Below, in pieces: positions 24,847 to 33,472 of a DNA stretch of 42,209 nucleotides. Within the stretch, counting starts at the first letter, position 1; every line of letters begins with the position of its first letter. A program made the position numbers and the translations under genes. The notes under the pieces were generated by a model. The model was not told the DNA's origin, searched no databases, and worked only from the letters and a program-made list of their open reading frames with translations. Source of the stretch: Tissierellales bacterium (GTDB taxonomy: Bacteria > Bacillota > Clostridia > Tissierellales > Tissierellaceae); contig JASLBE010000025.1 of assembly GCA_030146705.1 (NCBI GenBank), forward strand, positions 1-42,209, in the 5' to 3' direction.

Positions 24847-25869
24847 ATGGATATGAAAGAATTAAGGGATAATGCCCGTAAAAATTTAAAAGGTTTTTGT
24901 ACAGTTTGTAAAATTTGCAATGGGGTTGCCTGTAGTGGTGAAGTTCCTGGTATGGGTGGAACTGGTACTGGATCCTCTTTTAAGGTCAATGTTGATGACC
25001 TAGCAAGTATAAAGCTTAGGCTCAAGGCCCTACATAATGCTAAAAATCCAGATACAAGCTTTAACTTCCTTAATATGAACTTAAAGATGCCTATCCTAGC
25101 TGCTCCAATTACTGGGACAGAGTTTAATATGGGTGGCTACCTAAGTGAAGAAGAATATATTAAGGCAGTGGTAGAAGGAAGTCTAGATGCAGGAAGTTTA
25201 CCAATGATTGGTGACTCTGCTGATCCCAACCTATATGAAACTGGACTTAAGGTCCTAGAAGAAAATGCTTCCAATGGCATTGGTATCTTAAAGCCCAAGG
25301 ACAACCAAGAAGTCATAAGGGCTATTAAGCTAGCTGAGGAAAAAAATCTTAAGGCTGTGGGAATGGATGTTGATGGAGCAGGATTAGTTACAATGGCCCT
25401 TAAGGGGGTTCCAGTTGGCCCTAAAAATGTCCATGACCTTAAGGAAATAATTTCTAGCACAGATCTTCCATTTATTTTAAAAGGAATAATGACCCCTGAA
25501 GAGGCTATTATAGCTATGGAATGTGGGGCTAGTGCCATAGTTGTTTCCAACCACGGTGGCAGGGTCCTAGACCACACTGAATCTACTGCTAGAGCCCTTG
25601 ATAAAATTGCCAGGCTTACTAAGGGTAGGATAACTATCTTGGTTGATGGCGGTATTAGGACTGGTGTGGATGTATTTAAAATGCTAGCCCTTGGTGCTGA
25701 TGGTGTCTTAATTGGTAGACCTTTAATAACTGGAGCCTTTGGCAATAAAAAAGATGGGGTAAACTTAATTTTAAAAACTATGCAGGAAGAACTTTATAAG
25801 ACTATGATATTAACTGGGGCTAAAGATTTGGCTTCTATTAATAGAGATATGTTAAGCATTACTTGGTAA
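24847..25869 (+). CDS. FMN-dependent alpha-hydroxy-acid oxidoreductase with Cys-rich N-terminus
   Basis: A 340-residue TIM-barrel enzyme of the glycolate oxidase/lactate dehydrogenase FMN family. The FMN and substrate elements are visible: PILAAPITGT (82-91), Lys212 in ILKGIMTPEEA, the catalytic His236 and Arg239 in SNHGGRVLDH, and DGGIRTGVDVFKML. The N-terminus departs from the family. It carries Cys18, Cys21, Cys24 and Cys29 (CxxCxxCx4C), which could bind an iron-sulfur cluster or zinc. The substrate is not known; lactate, glycolate or glycerate are possible. In an anaerobe the electron acceptor is unlikely to be O2. AAAGGAGG precedes the ATG, and the DsrE-family gene follows 18 bases later. 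Confidence 0.88.
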   Translation: MDMKELRDNARKNLKGFCTVCKICNGVACSGEVPGMGGTGTGSSFKVNVDDLASIKLRLKALHNAKNPDTSFNFLNMNLKMPILAAPITGTEFNMGGYLSEEEYIKAVVEGSLDAGSLPMIGDSADPNLYETGLKVLEENASNGIGILKPKDNQEVIRAIKLAEEKNLKAVGMDVDGAGLVTMALKGVPVGPKNVHDLKEIISSTDLPFILKGIMTPEEAIIAMECGASAIVVSNHGGRVLDHTESTARALDKIARLTKGRITILVDGGIRTGVDVFKMLALGADGVLIGRPLITGAFGNKKDGVNLILKTMQEELYKTMILTGAKDLASINRDMLSITW

Positions 25870-25887
25870 TTTGAAAGGAGAATTAAG

Positions 25888-26229
25888 TTGGCTAAAAATG
25901 TAGTTTTTTATGGATTTAGAGGGAATGAAATGTGCTTTACCCACCTTTTAATCAATGCAATTGATATGCATGAAAATGGGATCAATGCTAGGATAATAAT
26001 TGAAGGTGAGGCGACAAAAACGGCCAAGGAAATGATGGAAAAAAACCATAAGATGTTTACTAAGGCTAAGGACCTAGGTTTAATTGATGGTGTATGCAAG
26101 GCCTGTTCTAATCAAATGGGCGTCCTAGACTTTTTTGAAAATACCGACCTTAAAATACTAGGAGACCTATATGGTCACCCATCTTTAACACCCTATATAA
26201 AAGACGATTTTGAAGTAATTGTTATATAA
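25888..26229 (+). CDS. DsrE-family protein
   Basis: A 113-residue protein of the DsrE/DsrF-like fold (alpha/beta, starting VVFYGFRGNEM). Paired cysteines Cys70 and Cys73 sit in the GVCKACSNQMG segment, the expected place for the active Cys of DsrE-like sulfur carriers. Members bind or relay sulfane sulfur or act in redox roles; no substrate can be assigned. The start is a TTG at 25888 with AAAGGAG nine bases upstream. It lies 18 bases after the FMN oxidoreductase gene and before a strong terminator, so the two form a two-gene unit. Confidence 0.85.
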   Translation: MAKNVVFYGFRGNEMCFTHLLINAIDMHENGINARIIIEGEATKTAKEMMEKNHKMFTKAKDLGLIDGVCKACSNQMGVLDFFENTDLKILGDLYGHPSLTPYIKDDFEVIVI

Positions 26230-26234
26230 AAAAA

Positions 26235-26265
26235 TCTCCCAAGCAAATTAGCTTGGGAGGTTTTT
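26235..26265. terminator. Bidirectional terminator between DsrE and acetyltransferase genes
   Basis: A 9-bp perfect stem (26236-26244 with 26251-26259) has a 6-base loop, A-runs on the left and TTTTTATTTT on the right. It lies between convergent genes and touches the acetyltransferase stop. Confidence 0.9.
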
Positions 26266-26767
26266 ATTTTATAAACTCATTAGATAACTTATCTAAAGCA
26301 TCTCCTGCCACCCTATAAACTGTCCACTCATCCATTGGTTCTGCCCCCAAGGACTTATAGAAATTTATAGATGGTTCGTTCCAATCTATGCACCACCATT
26401 CAAACCTACCACATTTTCTTTCTTTGGCCAGGTTTGCTAGGAAGGCTAAAAGAGTTTTTCCAAAGCCCCTTCCCCTCATTTCAGGCTTTATGTATAGGTC
26501 TTCTAAGTATAGACCAGGCCTGCCTAGGAAAGTAGAGAAGTTATGGAAAAATAAGGCAAATCCAACTGGCTCTCCCATATACTCAGCTATAACTACTTCT
26601 GCATCCTTGTTTTCAAAAAGTGTTTCCATAAGAACTTCTTCTGTAGCAACTACTTCATGGAGTAATTTTTCATAATCAGCAAGTTCCTTAATAAATTGTA
26701 AAATTAATGCTACATCAACCTCTGTTGCAAATCTTATTTTATATCCTTCTATTTTAGTATCTATCAT
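26264..26767 (-). CDS. GNAT acetyltransferase, spermidine/spermine (SSAT)-like
   Basis: A 167-residue GNAT-fold acetyltransferase. The acetyl-CoA loop is in RGRGFGKTLL (about 98-107). The surrounding pattern is strongly SSAT/thialysine acetyltransferase-like: FFHNFSTFLGRPGLYLEDLY, CGRFEWWCIDWNEPSINFYK and LGAEPMDEWTVYR. Such enzymes acetylate amines such as spermidine or thialysine. A polyamine substrate would fit the potABCD importer 4 kb away, but this is inference. AGGAGG precedes the ATG. The gene follows the D-cysteine desulfhydrase-type gene by 18 bases, so the two are probably co-transcribed. Confidence 0.88.
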   Translation of the reverse strand: MIDTKIEGYKIRFATEVDVALILQFIKELADYEKLLHEVVATEEVLMETLFENKDAEVVIAEYMGEPVGFALFFHNFSTFLGRPGLYLEDLYIKPEMRGRGFGKTLLAFLANLAKERKCGRFEWWCIDWNEPSINFYKSLGAEPMDEWTVYRVAGDALDKLSNEFIK

Positions 26768-26785
26768 ATTTTCCTCCTAAATTTA

Positions 26786-27766
26786 TTAAATCATAGACCT
26801 AGCATTTTCATTCCAACCAAAAATACCACCAGTATGGATAAATAGTATATTTTCATGGTCCTTAAAACTACCCTTTTCTAATTCTTTGACAAAGCCAAAC
26901 ATAGCCTTGCCAGTATAAACCGGATCTAGTATTATAGCCTCTTTTCTAGCAAACTCCTTTATAAAATCTATTTCCTCCTGCCTACTAAGGGCATATCCAA
27001 GTCCAACATATCCATCTAGGACCCTAATTTCCTCCCTAGCCAAAGCTAGGTCTAACTTAGTATACTCATTTATTTCATTAAATAACTTAAAGGTCCTACT
27101 AGCAAAGTAGTCCTCATTAGCAGAAACATTTACACAATAGATTTTAGCATCATTATTCTTTAGTTTATTTCCATAAACTAAGCCTGTATATGTACCACCA
27201 GATCCCGTTGTAACAACAATTGCATCAAACTTAATTCCCAGTTCCTCTTCCTGGGATAAAATTTCTTCCATAGCATTAATATAGCCAAAAGACCCAATAC
27301 CATTAGAAGCACCCTCTGGTAAAATATATGGCCTTTGGCCTGCCCTTTCAAGGTCAGACTTAAGGCTTTCCATAATTTCCATCCTTTGGTTTTCATATTC
27401 ATAACTAGATACAAATATAACATCTGCTCCAAGTAGCTTGTCAAAAAAATAATTTCCCTCTAAAATAGAACTCCTATCGCCCTGTAAGACTAGACTTGAC
27501 CTAAGGCCAAACTTGGCTGCAACAGCAGCAGTTGCCCTGGCGTGGTTTGATTGAATTCCACCACAAGTTATTAGGTGGTCACACCCCATATCTAGGGCTT
27601 CCTTTAAGGCAAATTCTAATTTTCTAACTTTATTGCCGGAAACTTCAGTTCCAGTTTGGTCATCCCTTTTAATATAAATATTTTTACCATATTCCCCACT
27701 TAGGCCATCTAATTTATCTATCCTAGTAGGCAAGTTGGCAATTCTAACTCTCTCTGGCATATTCAT
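26786..27766 (-). CDS. D-cysteine desulfhydrase / ACC deaminase-family PLP enzyme
   Basis: A 326-residue fold-type II PLP enzyme. The PLP lysine is predicted at residue 46 in GTEVSGNKVRKLEFAL. CGGIQSNHARATAAVAAKFG and the phosphate loop TTGSGGTYTGLVYG follow. The family contains D-cysteine desulfhydrase (pyruvate, sulfide and ammonia from D-cysteine) and ACC deaminase. Sequence reading alone favours the D-cysteine type but does not settle it. The likely promoter is at 27803-27831. The start at 27766 has a GGAG ribosome binding site at somewhat long spacing. An ATG two codons later is possible. Confidence 0.85.
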   Translation of the reverse strand: MNMPERVRIANLPTRIDKLDGLSGEYGKNIYIKRDDQTGTEVSGNKVRKLEFALKEALDMGCDHLITCGGIQSNHARATAAVAAKFGLRSSLVLQGDRSSILEGNYFFDKLLGADVIFVSSYEYENQRMEIMESLKSDLERAGQRPYILPEGASNGIGSFGYINAMEEILSQEEELGIKFDAIVVTTGSGGTYTGLVYGNKLKNNDAKIYCVNVSANEDYFASRTFKLFNEINEYTKLDLALAREEIRVLDGYVGLGYALSRQEEIDFIKEFARKEAIILDPVYTGKAMFGFVKELEKGSFKDHENILFIHTGGIFGWNENARSMI

Positions 27767-27802
27767 ATAGACATCACTCCTTGGAAATATTTTATTAGCC
27801 TA

Positions 27803-27831
27803 ATTATACTCTTAATTAAATATTTTGTCTA
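27803..27831 (-). promoter_or_regulatory. Predicted promoter of the desulfhydrase-acetyltransferase unit
   Basis: On the minus strand a -35 TAGACA (27826-27831) and a -10 TATAAT (27803-27808) have a 17-base spacer, about 35 bases upstream of the start codon. Confidence 0.7.
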
Positions 27832-27840
27832 TTGAAAGCT

Positions 27841-29469
27841 TTACTTCCCAATAATCATATTTAAATCCATTAAGATATGGTTTAATTCAATTAAATTATT
27901 ATTAATACTATCATACTGTTTTTTTAATAATTTTTCATCTAAAATTTCTTCTTCTCTTTTAGCAAAAGCGTCAAATTGCTTATTTAGTCCATTAATTTGC
28001 TGCCTTATTTCTTGTTTTAAAACTTCTTCTACATTTTCTCCCTGGCTAGATAGTTCAATTTTTGACTTCCTTATTTCATAACTTTCATTTAAACCAGGTA
28101 CAACAGTAGGAATATTAAACCTAGACTTAATTTCTTCTGATAGGCTATTAGCAGACTCAACCTCTCCGTGGACTACAAAAACTTTCTTGGGCTTATTTTT
28201 AAAGGCTCCAATCCACCTAAGAAGACCATTTTTATCCGCGTGGCCAGAAAATCCCTTTATATTGTGGACCTCTAATTTAACATCAATCTCTTCACCTAAG
28301 AGTTTAACCCTCTTGGCTCCATCCTTTAATATTCTTCCCAGGGTTCCCTCTGCCTGATAACCAACAAAAATTAAGGAATTCCTCTCATCCCATAAATTAT
28401 GTTTTAAGTGGTGCCTAACCCTACCAGCATTGGCCATACCACTAGAAGATATTATTACCTTGGGAAACTTATACTTATTAAGCAAGATAGATTCTTCCTG
28501 GGCCTCAATATACCTTAAATTTTCAAAATCAAAAGGATTGTCCCCAGATAAAATCCTCTCCCTAGCCTCCTCATTAAAACTACTAGAGTTTCGTTCAAAT
28601 ACCTTAGTAGCCCTAACAGCCATTGGACTATCTACATAAACTGGAACTTTCATATGTTCTTCAACTTCATCGCCTTCATAGTAACTATTTAGTTCATAAA
28701 TTAATTCCTGGGTCCTTCCAACAGCAAAAGATGGAATTATAACAGTTCCTCCCCTAAGAACAGTCTGATTTATAATATTAATAAGCTTCCTGCTTCCCTC
28801 AGTAAAGCTTTCGTGGACAGTATCCCCATAAGTAGACTCTACTATTACATAGTCAGCCTCATCAATATATTCAGGATCATTTAATATAAGCCTTCCCCTC
28901 ATACCCAGGTCTCCTGAAAATACAAACTTAACCTCTTCACCTTTCTCCCTAACCCAAAGTTCAACTATGGCAGAACCTAAAATATGGCCTGCATCTTTAA
29001 ACCTAAGCCTTATATCGTCATTTAATTTAATCATTTGGTTAAGAAAATAAGGCTCAAAATAATTCAGACTAGCCTTGGCATCTTCACTAGTATAGAGTGG
29101 CTCCAATAAGGGTTTTCCAGCCCTTTCCCTCCTCTTGTTTTCCCAGCTAGCATCGGACTCTTGTATATGGGCACTATCCAAAAGCATAATTTGACTTAAT
29201 TCATAGGTAGGATTTGTTGAAATAATCCTACCCCTAAATCCTTCCTTAACCAATTTTGGAATCCTACCACTATGGTCTATATGTGCATGGGTCAATATTA
29301 AAAAATCTATTTCTTCAGGCCTATAAGGAAAAGCTTCAAAATTCTTTTTTTCTAAAATATCATTTCCTTGAAACATCCCACAATCTACTAGGATTTTATG
29401 GTCTTCTGTTTCTATTAAATAATTAGAACCTGTAACCATTTTTGCAGCGCCATGAAATTTAATATCCAT
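27841..29469 (-). CDS. Beta-CASP metallo-beta-lactamase ribonuclease
   Basis: A 542-residue MBL-fold nuclease of the CPSF73/Ysh1-like RNA-processing group. It has the core metal motif THAHIDHSGRIP (His61, His63, Asp65, His66), the GSAIVELWV and SGDLGMRGR segments, the beta-CASP region with PSFAVGRTQELIYEL and DSPMAVRATKVFERN, and the C-terminal RMMBL-type motif IKGFSGHADKNGLLRW. Members cut or trim RNA, often with 5' exonuclease or endonuclease activity. The last 70 residues are a coiled-coil-like extension (EEVLKQEIRQQINGLNKQFD). AGGTCTGGAGGGG precedes the ATG. It is a single gene or co-transcribed after the FAD oxidoreductase gene 25 bases upstream. Confidence 0.92.
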   Translation of the reverse strand: MDIKFHGAAKMVTGSNYLIETEDHKILVDCGMFQGNDILEKKNFEAFPYRPEEIDFLILTHAHIDHSGRIPKLVKEGFRGRIISTNPTYELSQIMLLDSAHIQESDASWENKRRERAGKPLLEPLYTSEDAKASLNYFEPYFLNQMIKLNDDIRLRFKDAGHILGSAIVELWVREKGEEVKFVFSGDLGMRGRLILNDPEYIDEADYVIVESTYGDTVHESFTEGSRKLINIINQTVLRGGTVIIPSFAVGRTQELIYELNSYYEGDEVEEHMKVPVYVDSPMAVRATKVFERNSSSFNEEARERILSGDNPFDFENLRYIEAQEESILLNKYKFPKVIISSSGMANAGRVRHHLKHNLWDERNSLIFVGYQAEGTLGRILKDGAKRVKLLGEEIDVKLEVHNIKGFSGHADKNGLLRWIGAFKNKPKKVFVVHGEVESANSLSEEIKSRFNIPTVVPGLNESYEIRKSKIELSSQGENVEEVLKQEIRQQINGLNKQFDAFAKREEEILDEKLLKKQYDSINNNLIELNHILMDLNMIIGK

Positions 29470-29494
29470 AATATGCCCCTCCAGACCTTTTAAC

Positions 29495-30682
29495 TTATTT
29501 AAAGATATCTTCTAAATTATTTTCTTCTAAAAATTCTCCTATATCTTTTTTAGCAAAAACTGCCTTCCTAAACTTACCCATAGACTTTGTATTTCCATAT
29601 AAAATACAGCCTACTAACTTACCATCTTTTACAAATAGTTTATTGTGGTTATCTCCATCAATCTCTTCATAAACCCTATCAACACCTTTAGTTTGTCCAG
29701 CTGAGAACAAGCTAATTGGTCCTATATTTAAAGAAGCAAAAGGTTTTGGTACATCATAGGTCATATCTCCACCAACCATATTATTACCAGCAATCCTTCC
29801 CTGTTCTAATCCAGCAGTCCAAAGTCCAAGAACAACACCATTAAGTTCTATAATATCTCCAGCAGCATATATGTTTTCCACACTAGTCTTAAGACTATTA
29901 TTAACTATAACACCCCTGTTTTGCTCAATATTACTAGTTTTAACTAGGTCCATATTTGGTTTGACACCAGTAGAAACTAAGACAGCATCTGCATCCATCT
30001 CTCTTCCGTCCTTAAGCCTAACTCCTGTAACCTTAGTAGTTCCTAAAAGGGTTTCTACATCAGCATTAGTATAAATTTTAAAGCCTTCTTCTTCTAATTC
30101 TTCCTCCAGCCTTTTTGCCAAAGGTATATCTAATTGGTTACCTAAAATACAATTATCAAATTGTAAGATAGTAACTTCCTTTCCTAGTTCTTTTAAGGAC
30201 CAAGCAGCCTCAAGACCTAGTAGGCCTCCTCCTACAACTGCAACCTTCTTACAATCCTCTAAGTAGTTTTTAAATTCATTCAAATCATCTAAGGTTCTAA
30301 GGGCAAAAAAACCTTCCTTATCTTGATTTTTCATAGGTGGAATAAAAGGTTTACTACCAGTTGCCAGTAAAAGCTTACCATACTCAATCTCTATACCATC
30401 ATCTAGGATTACCCTATTGTTTTCAGTATCTAATTCATTAGCAGACCTATTTAAGTACTCAGTTATATTATTTTCCTCATACCAAGCATCCTTGTTTACT
30501 AAAATTTCATCATCAGTAAAATCCTTACTAATTAATTCTGTTAACCTAACCCTATAATAGGTGTTATATGGTTCATTACTCACAAGAGCAATCCTACCAT
30601 CCTTATCCTTACTTCTTATCTCCTTAATTGCAGAAAGCCCTGCTATACCATTTCCAATAATTAAATAATCTACTTTTTCCAT
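29495..30682 (-). CDS. FAD/NAD(P)-dependent oxidoreductase (rubredoxin reductase / NirB N-terminal type)
   Basis: About 395 residues with two Rossmann dinucleotide folds. The FAD site IIGNGIAGLSA is at residues 8-18. The NAD(P) site VAVVGGGLLGLEAAWSLKEL comes near 148-167, and ATGSKPFIPP and AAGDIIEL are the other FAD contacts. The architecture fits pyridine nucleotide-disulfide oxidoreductases acting on rubredoxin, ferredoxin or nitrite. No partner gene is adjacent, so the acceptor is open. A longer frame reaches 30742, but the ATG at 30682 has AAGGAGTG eight bases upstream and begins MEKVDYLIIGNG at the fold. It lies beyond the pot terminator and is likely a separate unit. Confidence 0.9.
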   Translation of the reverse strand: MEKVDYLIIGNGIAGLSAIKEIRSKDKDGRIALVSNEPYNTYYRVRLTELISKDFTDDEILVNKDAWYEENNITEYLNRSANELDTENNRVILDDGIEIEYGKLLLATGSKPFIPPMKNQDKEGFFALRTLDDLNEFKNYLEDCKKVAVVGGGLLGLEAAWSLKELGKEVTILQFDNCILGNQLDIPLAKRLEEELEEEGFKIYTNADVETLLGTTKVTGVRLKDGREMDADAVLVSTGVKPNMDLVKTSNIEQNRGVIVNNSLKTSVENIYAAGDIIELNGVVLGLWTAGLEQGRIAGNNMVGGDMTYDVPKPFASLNIGPISLFSAGQTKGVDRVYEEIDGDNHNKLFVKDGKLVGCILYGNTKSMGKFRKAVFAKKDIGEFLEENNLEDIFK

Positions 30683-30774
30683 ATATAATTCACTCCTTAT
30701 TTTATATACTATATCTACCCCATAAAAATATTTTTTTAACAATTATATTTGTAAAAGACTTACATTTACTAGAA

Positions 30775-30802
30775 AAAAGATAGGATTATAATCCTATCTT
30801 TT
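30775..30802 (-). terminator. Terminator of the potABCD operon
   Basis: A perfect 28-bp palindrome (14-bp arms) lies seven bases after the potD stop. Its minus-strand side ends in a T-run that is part of the arm and continues for two more T. Confidence 0.88.
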
Positions 30803-30808
30803 AAAAGT

Positions 30809-31846
30809 CTACTTAGACATTAAATCAGTCCAAAGTTCATCATATATCCTTATTATATCCTTTGGATCTTTAAATATTTCTGTTTTTTCAAGAACATCTC
30901 CACTAGGATATCCAGTTTTAGACTCCCTTTGCTCCTTTGGAAGAAGCCTTCTAGCCTCTGGTATAGGTGTAGAGTAGCCAATATATTCTGCATTCCTTGC
31001 TGCTATATCTGGCCTGCAAATAAAGTCAATAAATTTTTCTGCATTTTCCTTATTTGGAGCAGTCTTTGGAATAACTATACTGTCAAACCAAAGGTTGGTC
31101 CCCTCTTTTGGAATCCTATATTCAAGGTCTAGATTATCCCCAATCATAGCCTCAGCATCTCCTGACCAGACTACTGCCATAGCTGCATCTCCTGCAATCA
31201 TAGTATCCTTAACCTCATCACCTTGGTAGGCGTAGACTAAAGGTTTTTGCCTTATTAATTCATCCCTGGCCTGGGCAAGTTCATTATAGTCCCTAGTGTT
31301 CATAGAGTAACCTAGCTTTAAAAGGGCTACTGCAAAGGTATCCCTTTGGCTATTTAACATAATTATTTCATCCTTGTATTTTTCATCCCATAAAATATCC
31401 CAGCTTTTAACTTCTTCCTTGACCTTATTTTTATTATAGATTATTCCAACAGTCCCCCACATATAGGGCACAGAATATTCATTTTTAGGGTCATACTCTA
31501 AACTTTTAAACTCATCATCTATCTTCCCATAGTTAGGTATGTTTCCATAGTCAATCTTGGCCAACATATCCTCCCTAATCATTCTTTCTATCATATAGTC
31601 TGATGGAATTATTATGTCAAAATCTGTCATCCCCTGCATCATCCTAACATAAAGGTCTTCATTTGTGGCAAAGGTTTCATAATTTACCCTTATGCCTGTT
31701 TCCTTTTCAAAGTCTTCTAGGATGGATTTATCTATATAGTCACCCCAATTATATATGTTAACCCCATCTCTACGATTTTTACAACCCGATAAGCCTAGGC
31801 CTAGGGCCAAGCTTAGGGCCAGGAGTAATATAAGTTTTTTCTTCAT
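30809..31846 (-). CDS. potD: Spermidine/putrescine-binding lipoprotein PotD
   Basis: Extracytoplasmic polyamine-binding component, 345 residues. The signal peptide ends in LSGC with Cys22 as the lipid-modified residue. The mature start NIYNWGDYIDKSILEDFEKE is the PotD/PotF signature. The polyamine-site region includes MWGTVGIIYNKNKV and GDAAMAVVWSGDAEAMI, with SIVIPKTAPNKENAEKFIDF in the C-terminal lobe. It delivers spermidine or putrescine to PotBC. GGGGGGAGG lies just before the ATG. The gene is last in the operon, separated by one base from potC. Confidence 0.94.
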   Translation of the reverse strand: MKKKLILLLALSLALGLGLSGCKNRRDGVNIYNWGDYIDKSILEDFEKETGIRVNYETFATNEDLYVRMMQGMTDFDIIIPSDYMIERMIREDMLAKIDYGNIPNYGKIDDEFKSLEYDPKNEYSVPYMWGTVGIIYNKNKVKEEVKSWDILWDEKYKDEIIMLNSQRDTFAVALLKLGYSMNTRDYNELAQARDELIRQKPLVYAYQGDEVKDTMIAGDAAMAVVWSGDAEAMIGDNLDLEYRIPKEGTNLWFDSIVIPKTAPNKENAEKFIDFICRPDIAARNAEYIGYSTPIPEARRLLPKEQRESKTGYPSGDVLEKTEIFKDPKDIIRIYDELWTDLMSK

Positions 31847-31847
31847 T

Positions 31848-32636
31848 TTATATACCTCCCCCCTTGTCTAACAATGATTTGTCAACTTTTTTATTTATAA
31901 ATAAAAGAATTATTAAAAGTCCTATAAACATTAGGGTTGATAGGGCATTTATAACGGGGTTAATCCCCCTCCTAGCCATAGAGTAAATTGTTATACTTAG
32001 GTTGGAAACACCCTGGCCAGTATTGAAAAAACTTATTACAAAGTCATCTATTGAAAGGGTAAAGGCCATTAGGCCTCCTGCAACAACTCCAGGCATAATC
32101 TCTGGAACTATTACCTTCCTAAAGGCATAAAATGGCGTTGCTCCTAAGTCCATAGCTGCATCTGCTAGGTTCCTGTCCATCTGCTTAAGTTTTGGTAGGA
32201 CAGATAAAATTACATAAGGCAGACTAAAGGTTATGTGGGATAAGAGCATAGTTACAAATCCAAACCTTATTCTTAAAAACCTAAATAAGGCCATTAAAGA
32301 TACGGCTGTAACAATGTCTGGATTTACTATTGGTAGGTAGTTCATATTTAAAACTGCCTTCTTCTTAAAACCCTTCATATAATATATTCCAATAGCTGCA
32401 AAAGTTCCCAATATAGTCGAAATTATAGTCGATAAAACTGCTATGACTATGGTGTAGTAAAAAGATGTTAAAATTTCACTATCCCTAAAAAGTTCCTTGT
32501 ACCAGTGCAGGGTAAAGCCTGTCCAAACACTTCTAGACTTAGAACTATTAAATGAAAATATTATTAAAACTATAATTGGTGCATATAAAAATAAAAGAAC
32601 TAGGTTTGTATATAGCCTTTTAAAGAATTTTTCCAT
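31848..32636 (-). CDS. potC: Spermidine/putrescine permease PotC
   Basis: ABC permease subunit of 262 residues with six predicted helices, normal for PotC. The cytoplasmic EAA-type loop reads DAAMDLGATPFYAFRKVIVP (about 163-182). It couples to the PotA ATPase and forms the membrane pore with PotB. The start overlaps the potB stop by one base (TAATG), so translation is coupled. Confidence 0.94.
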   Translation of the reverse strand: MEKFFKRLYTNLVLLFLYAPIIVLIIFSFNSSKSRSVWTGFTLHWYKELFRDSEILTSFYYTIVIAVLSTIISTILGTFAAIGIYYMKGFKKKAVLNMNYLPIVNPDIVTAVSLMALFRFLRIRFGFVTMLLSHITFSLPYVILSVLPKLKQMDRNLADAAMDLGATPFYAFRKVIVPEIMPGVVAGGLMAFTLSIDDFVISFFNTGQGVSNLSITIYSMARRGINPVINALSTLMFIGLLIILLFINKKVDKSLLDKGGGI

Positions 32637-33472
32637 TATGCCTTCCCACCACCTTTACTATTTTCTCTATCAAATTTATCTGTAATTTTCATAGTTATAA
32701 GAATAAATATCATTAATATAATAGACATAGAAGATCCAAAATGCCAATCTCCAGTGTACCTAAATTGTTGCTCTATTATGTTGCCTATTAGGTTGTATTT
32801 ATTCCCCCCTAGGAGGCTGGATATTACAAAGGTACTGACTGCTGGTATAAATACCATACTAATACCTGATACTACCCCTCCCAGGCTCAAAGGAAAAATA
32901 ACCCTTGTAAAAATAGTCTTCCTAGAGGCTCCAAGATCTCTAGCTGCCTCTATTAAAGACTTATCGATCTTAACTAGGACTGAATGTATTGGAAGGACCA
33001 TAAAGGGCAAAAAATTATAGACCATACCCATTAGGACTGCCCCCTCTGTATAGGCAAGTTTCAATGGCTTAAAACCTAATTTCACAATAAGGCTATTTAT
33101 AAATCCATTCCTTCCTAAAATACTTAGCCAAGAATAAGTCCTAAGTAGGAAGTTCATCCACATTGGGACAAGCAATAAAAGCAGGAGTATATTTTTCCTT
33201 TGCCCCTCTTCGTTAGCTATAATATAGGCCAAGGGATAGCCAAGTAATAAACAAATAATAGTAGATATACCTGCTAGTTTAACTGACTTATATAAAACCT
33301 TCATATAGGTCGGTGTAAAAAATCTTTCAAAATTAGCCAAGCTAAAACTAAATTCACTAAAGTTTACACTGTCGCCTTCAGTAAAGGCAAAGAAACCTAC
33401 TAGCAATATAGGTATCATAATAAATATTATTAACCATATTAAGTATGGATAGGACATTCTTTTAATTTTCAC
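32636..33472 (-). CDS. potB: Spermidine/putrescine permease PotB
   Basis: ABC permease subunit of 278 residues with about six helices. The EAA loop is EAARDLGASRKTIFTRVIFP (about 176-195), followed by LGGVVSGISMVFIPAVSTFV, typical of PotB. It starts with a GTG at 33472 behind GGGGGC, overlapping the potA end by 11 bases. An ATG five codons later would need a poorly spaced ribosome binding site. It partners PotC. Confidence 0.93.
   Translation of the reverse strand: MKIKRMSYPYLIWLIIFIMIPILLVGFFAFTEGDSVNFSEFSFSLANFERFFTPTYMKVLYKSVKLAGISTIICLLLGYPLAYIIANEEGQRKNILLLLLLVPMWMNFLLRTYSWLSILGRNGFINSLIVKLGFKPLKLAYTEGAVLMGMVYNFLPFMVLPIHSVLVKIDKSLIEAARDLGASRKTIFTRVIFPLSLGGVVSGISMVFIPAVSTFVISSLLGGNKYNLIGNIIEQQFRYTGDWHFGSSMSIILMIFILITMKITDKFDRENSKGGGKA

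Noticed and set aside
25137..25745. 202-codon minus-strand frame antisense to the FMN oxidoreductase
   Set aside because: The opposite strand encodes a complete TIM-barrel enzyme with catalytic residues. This frame is a composition effect.
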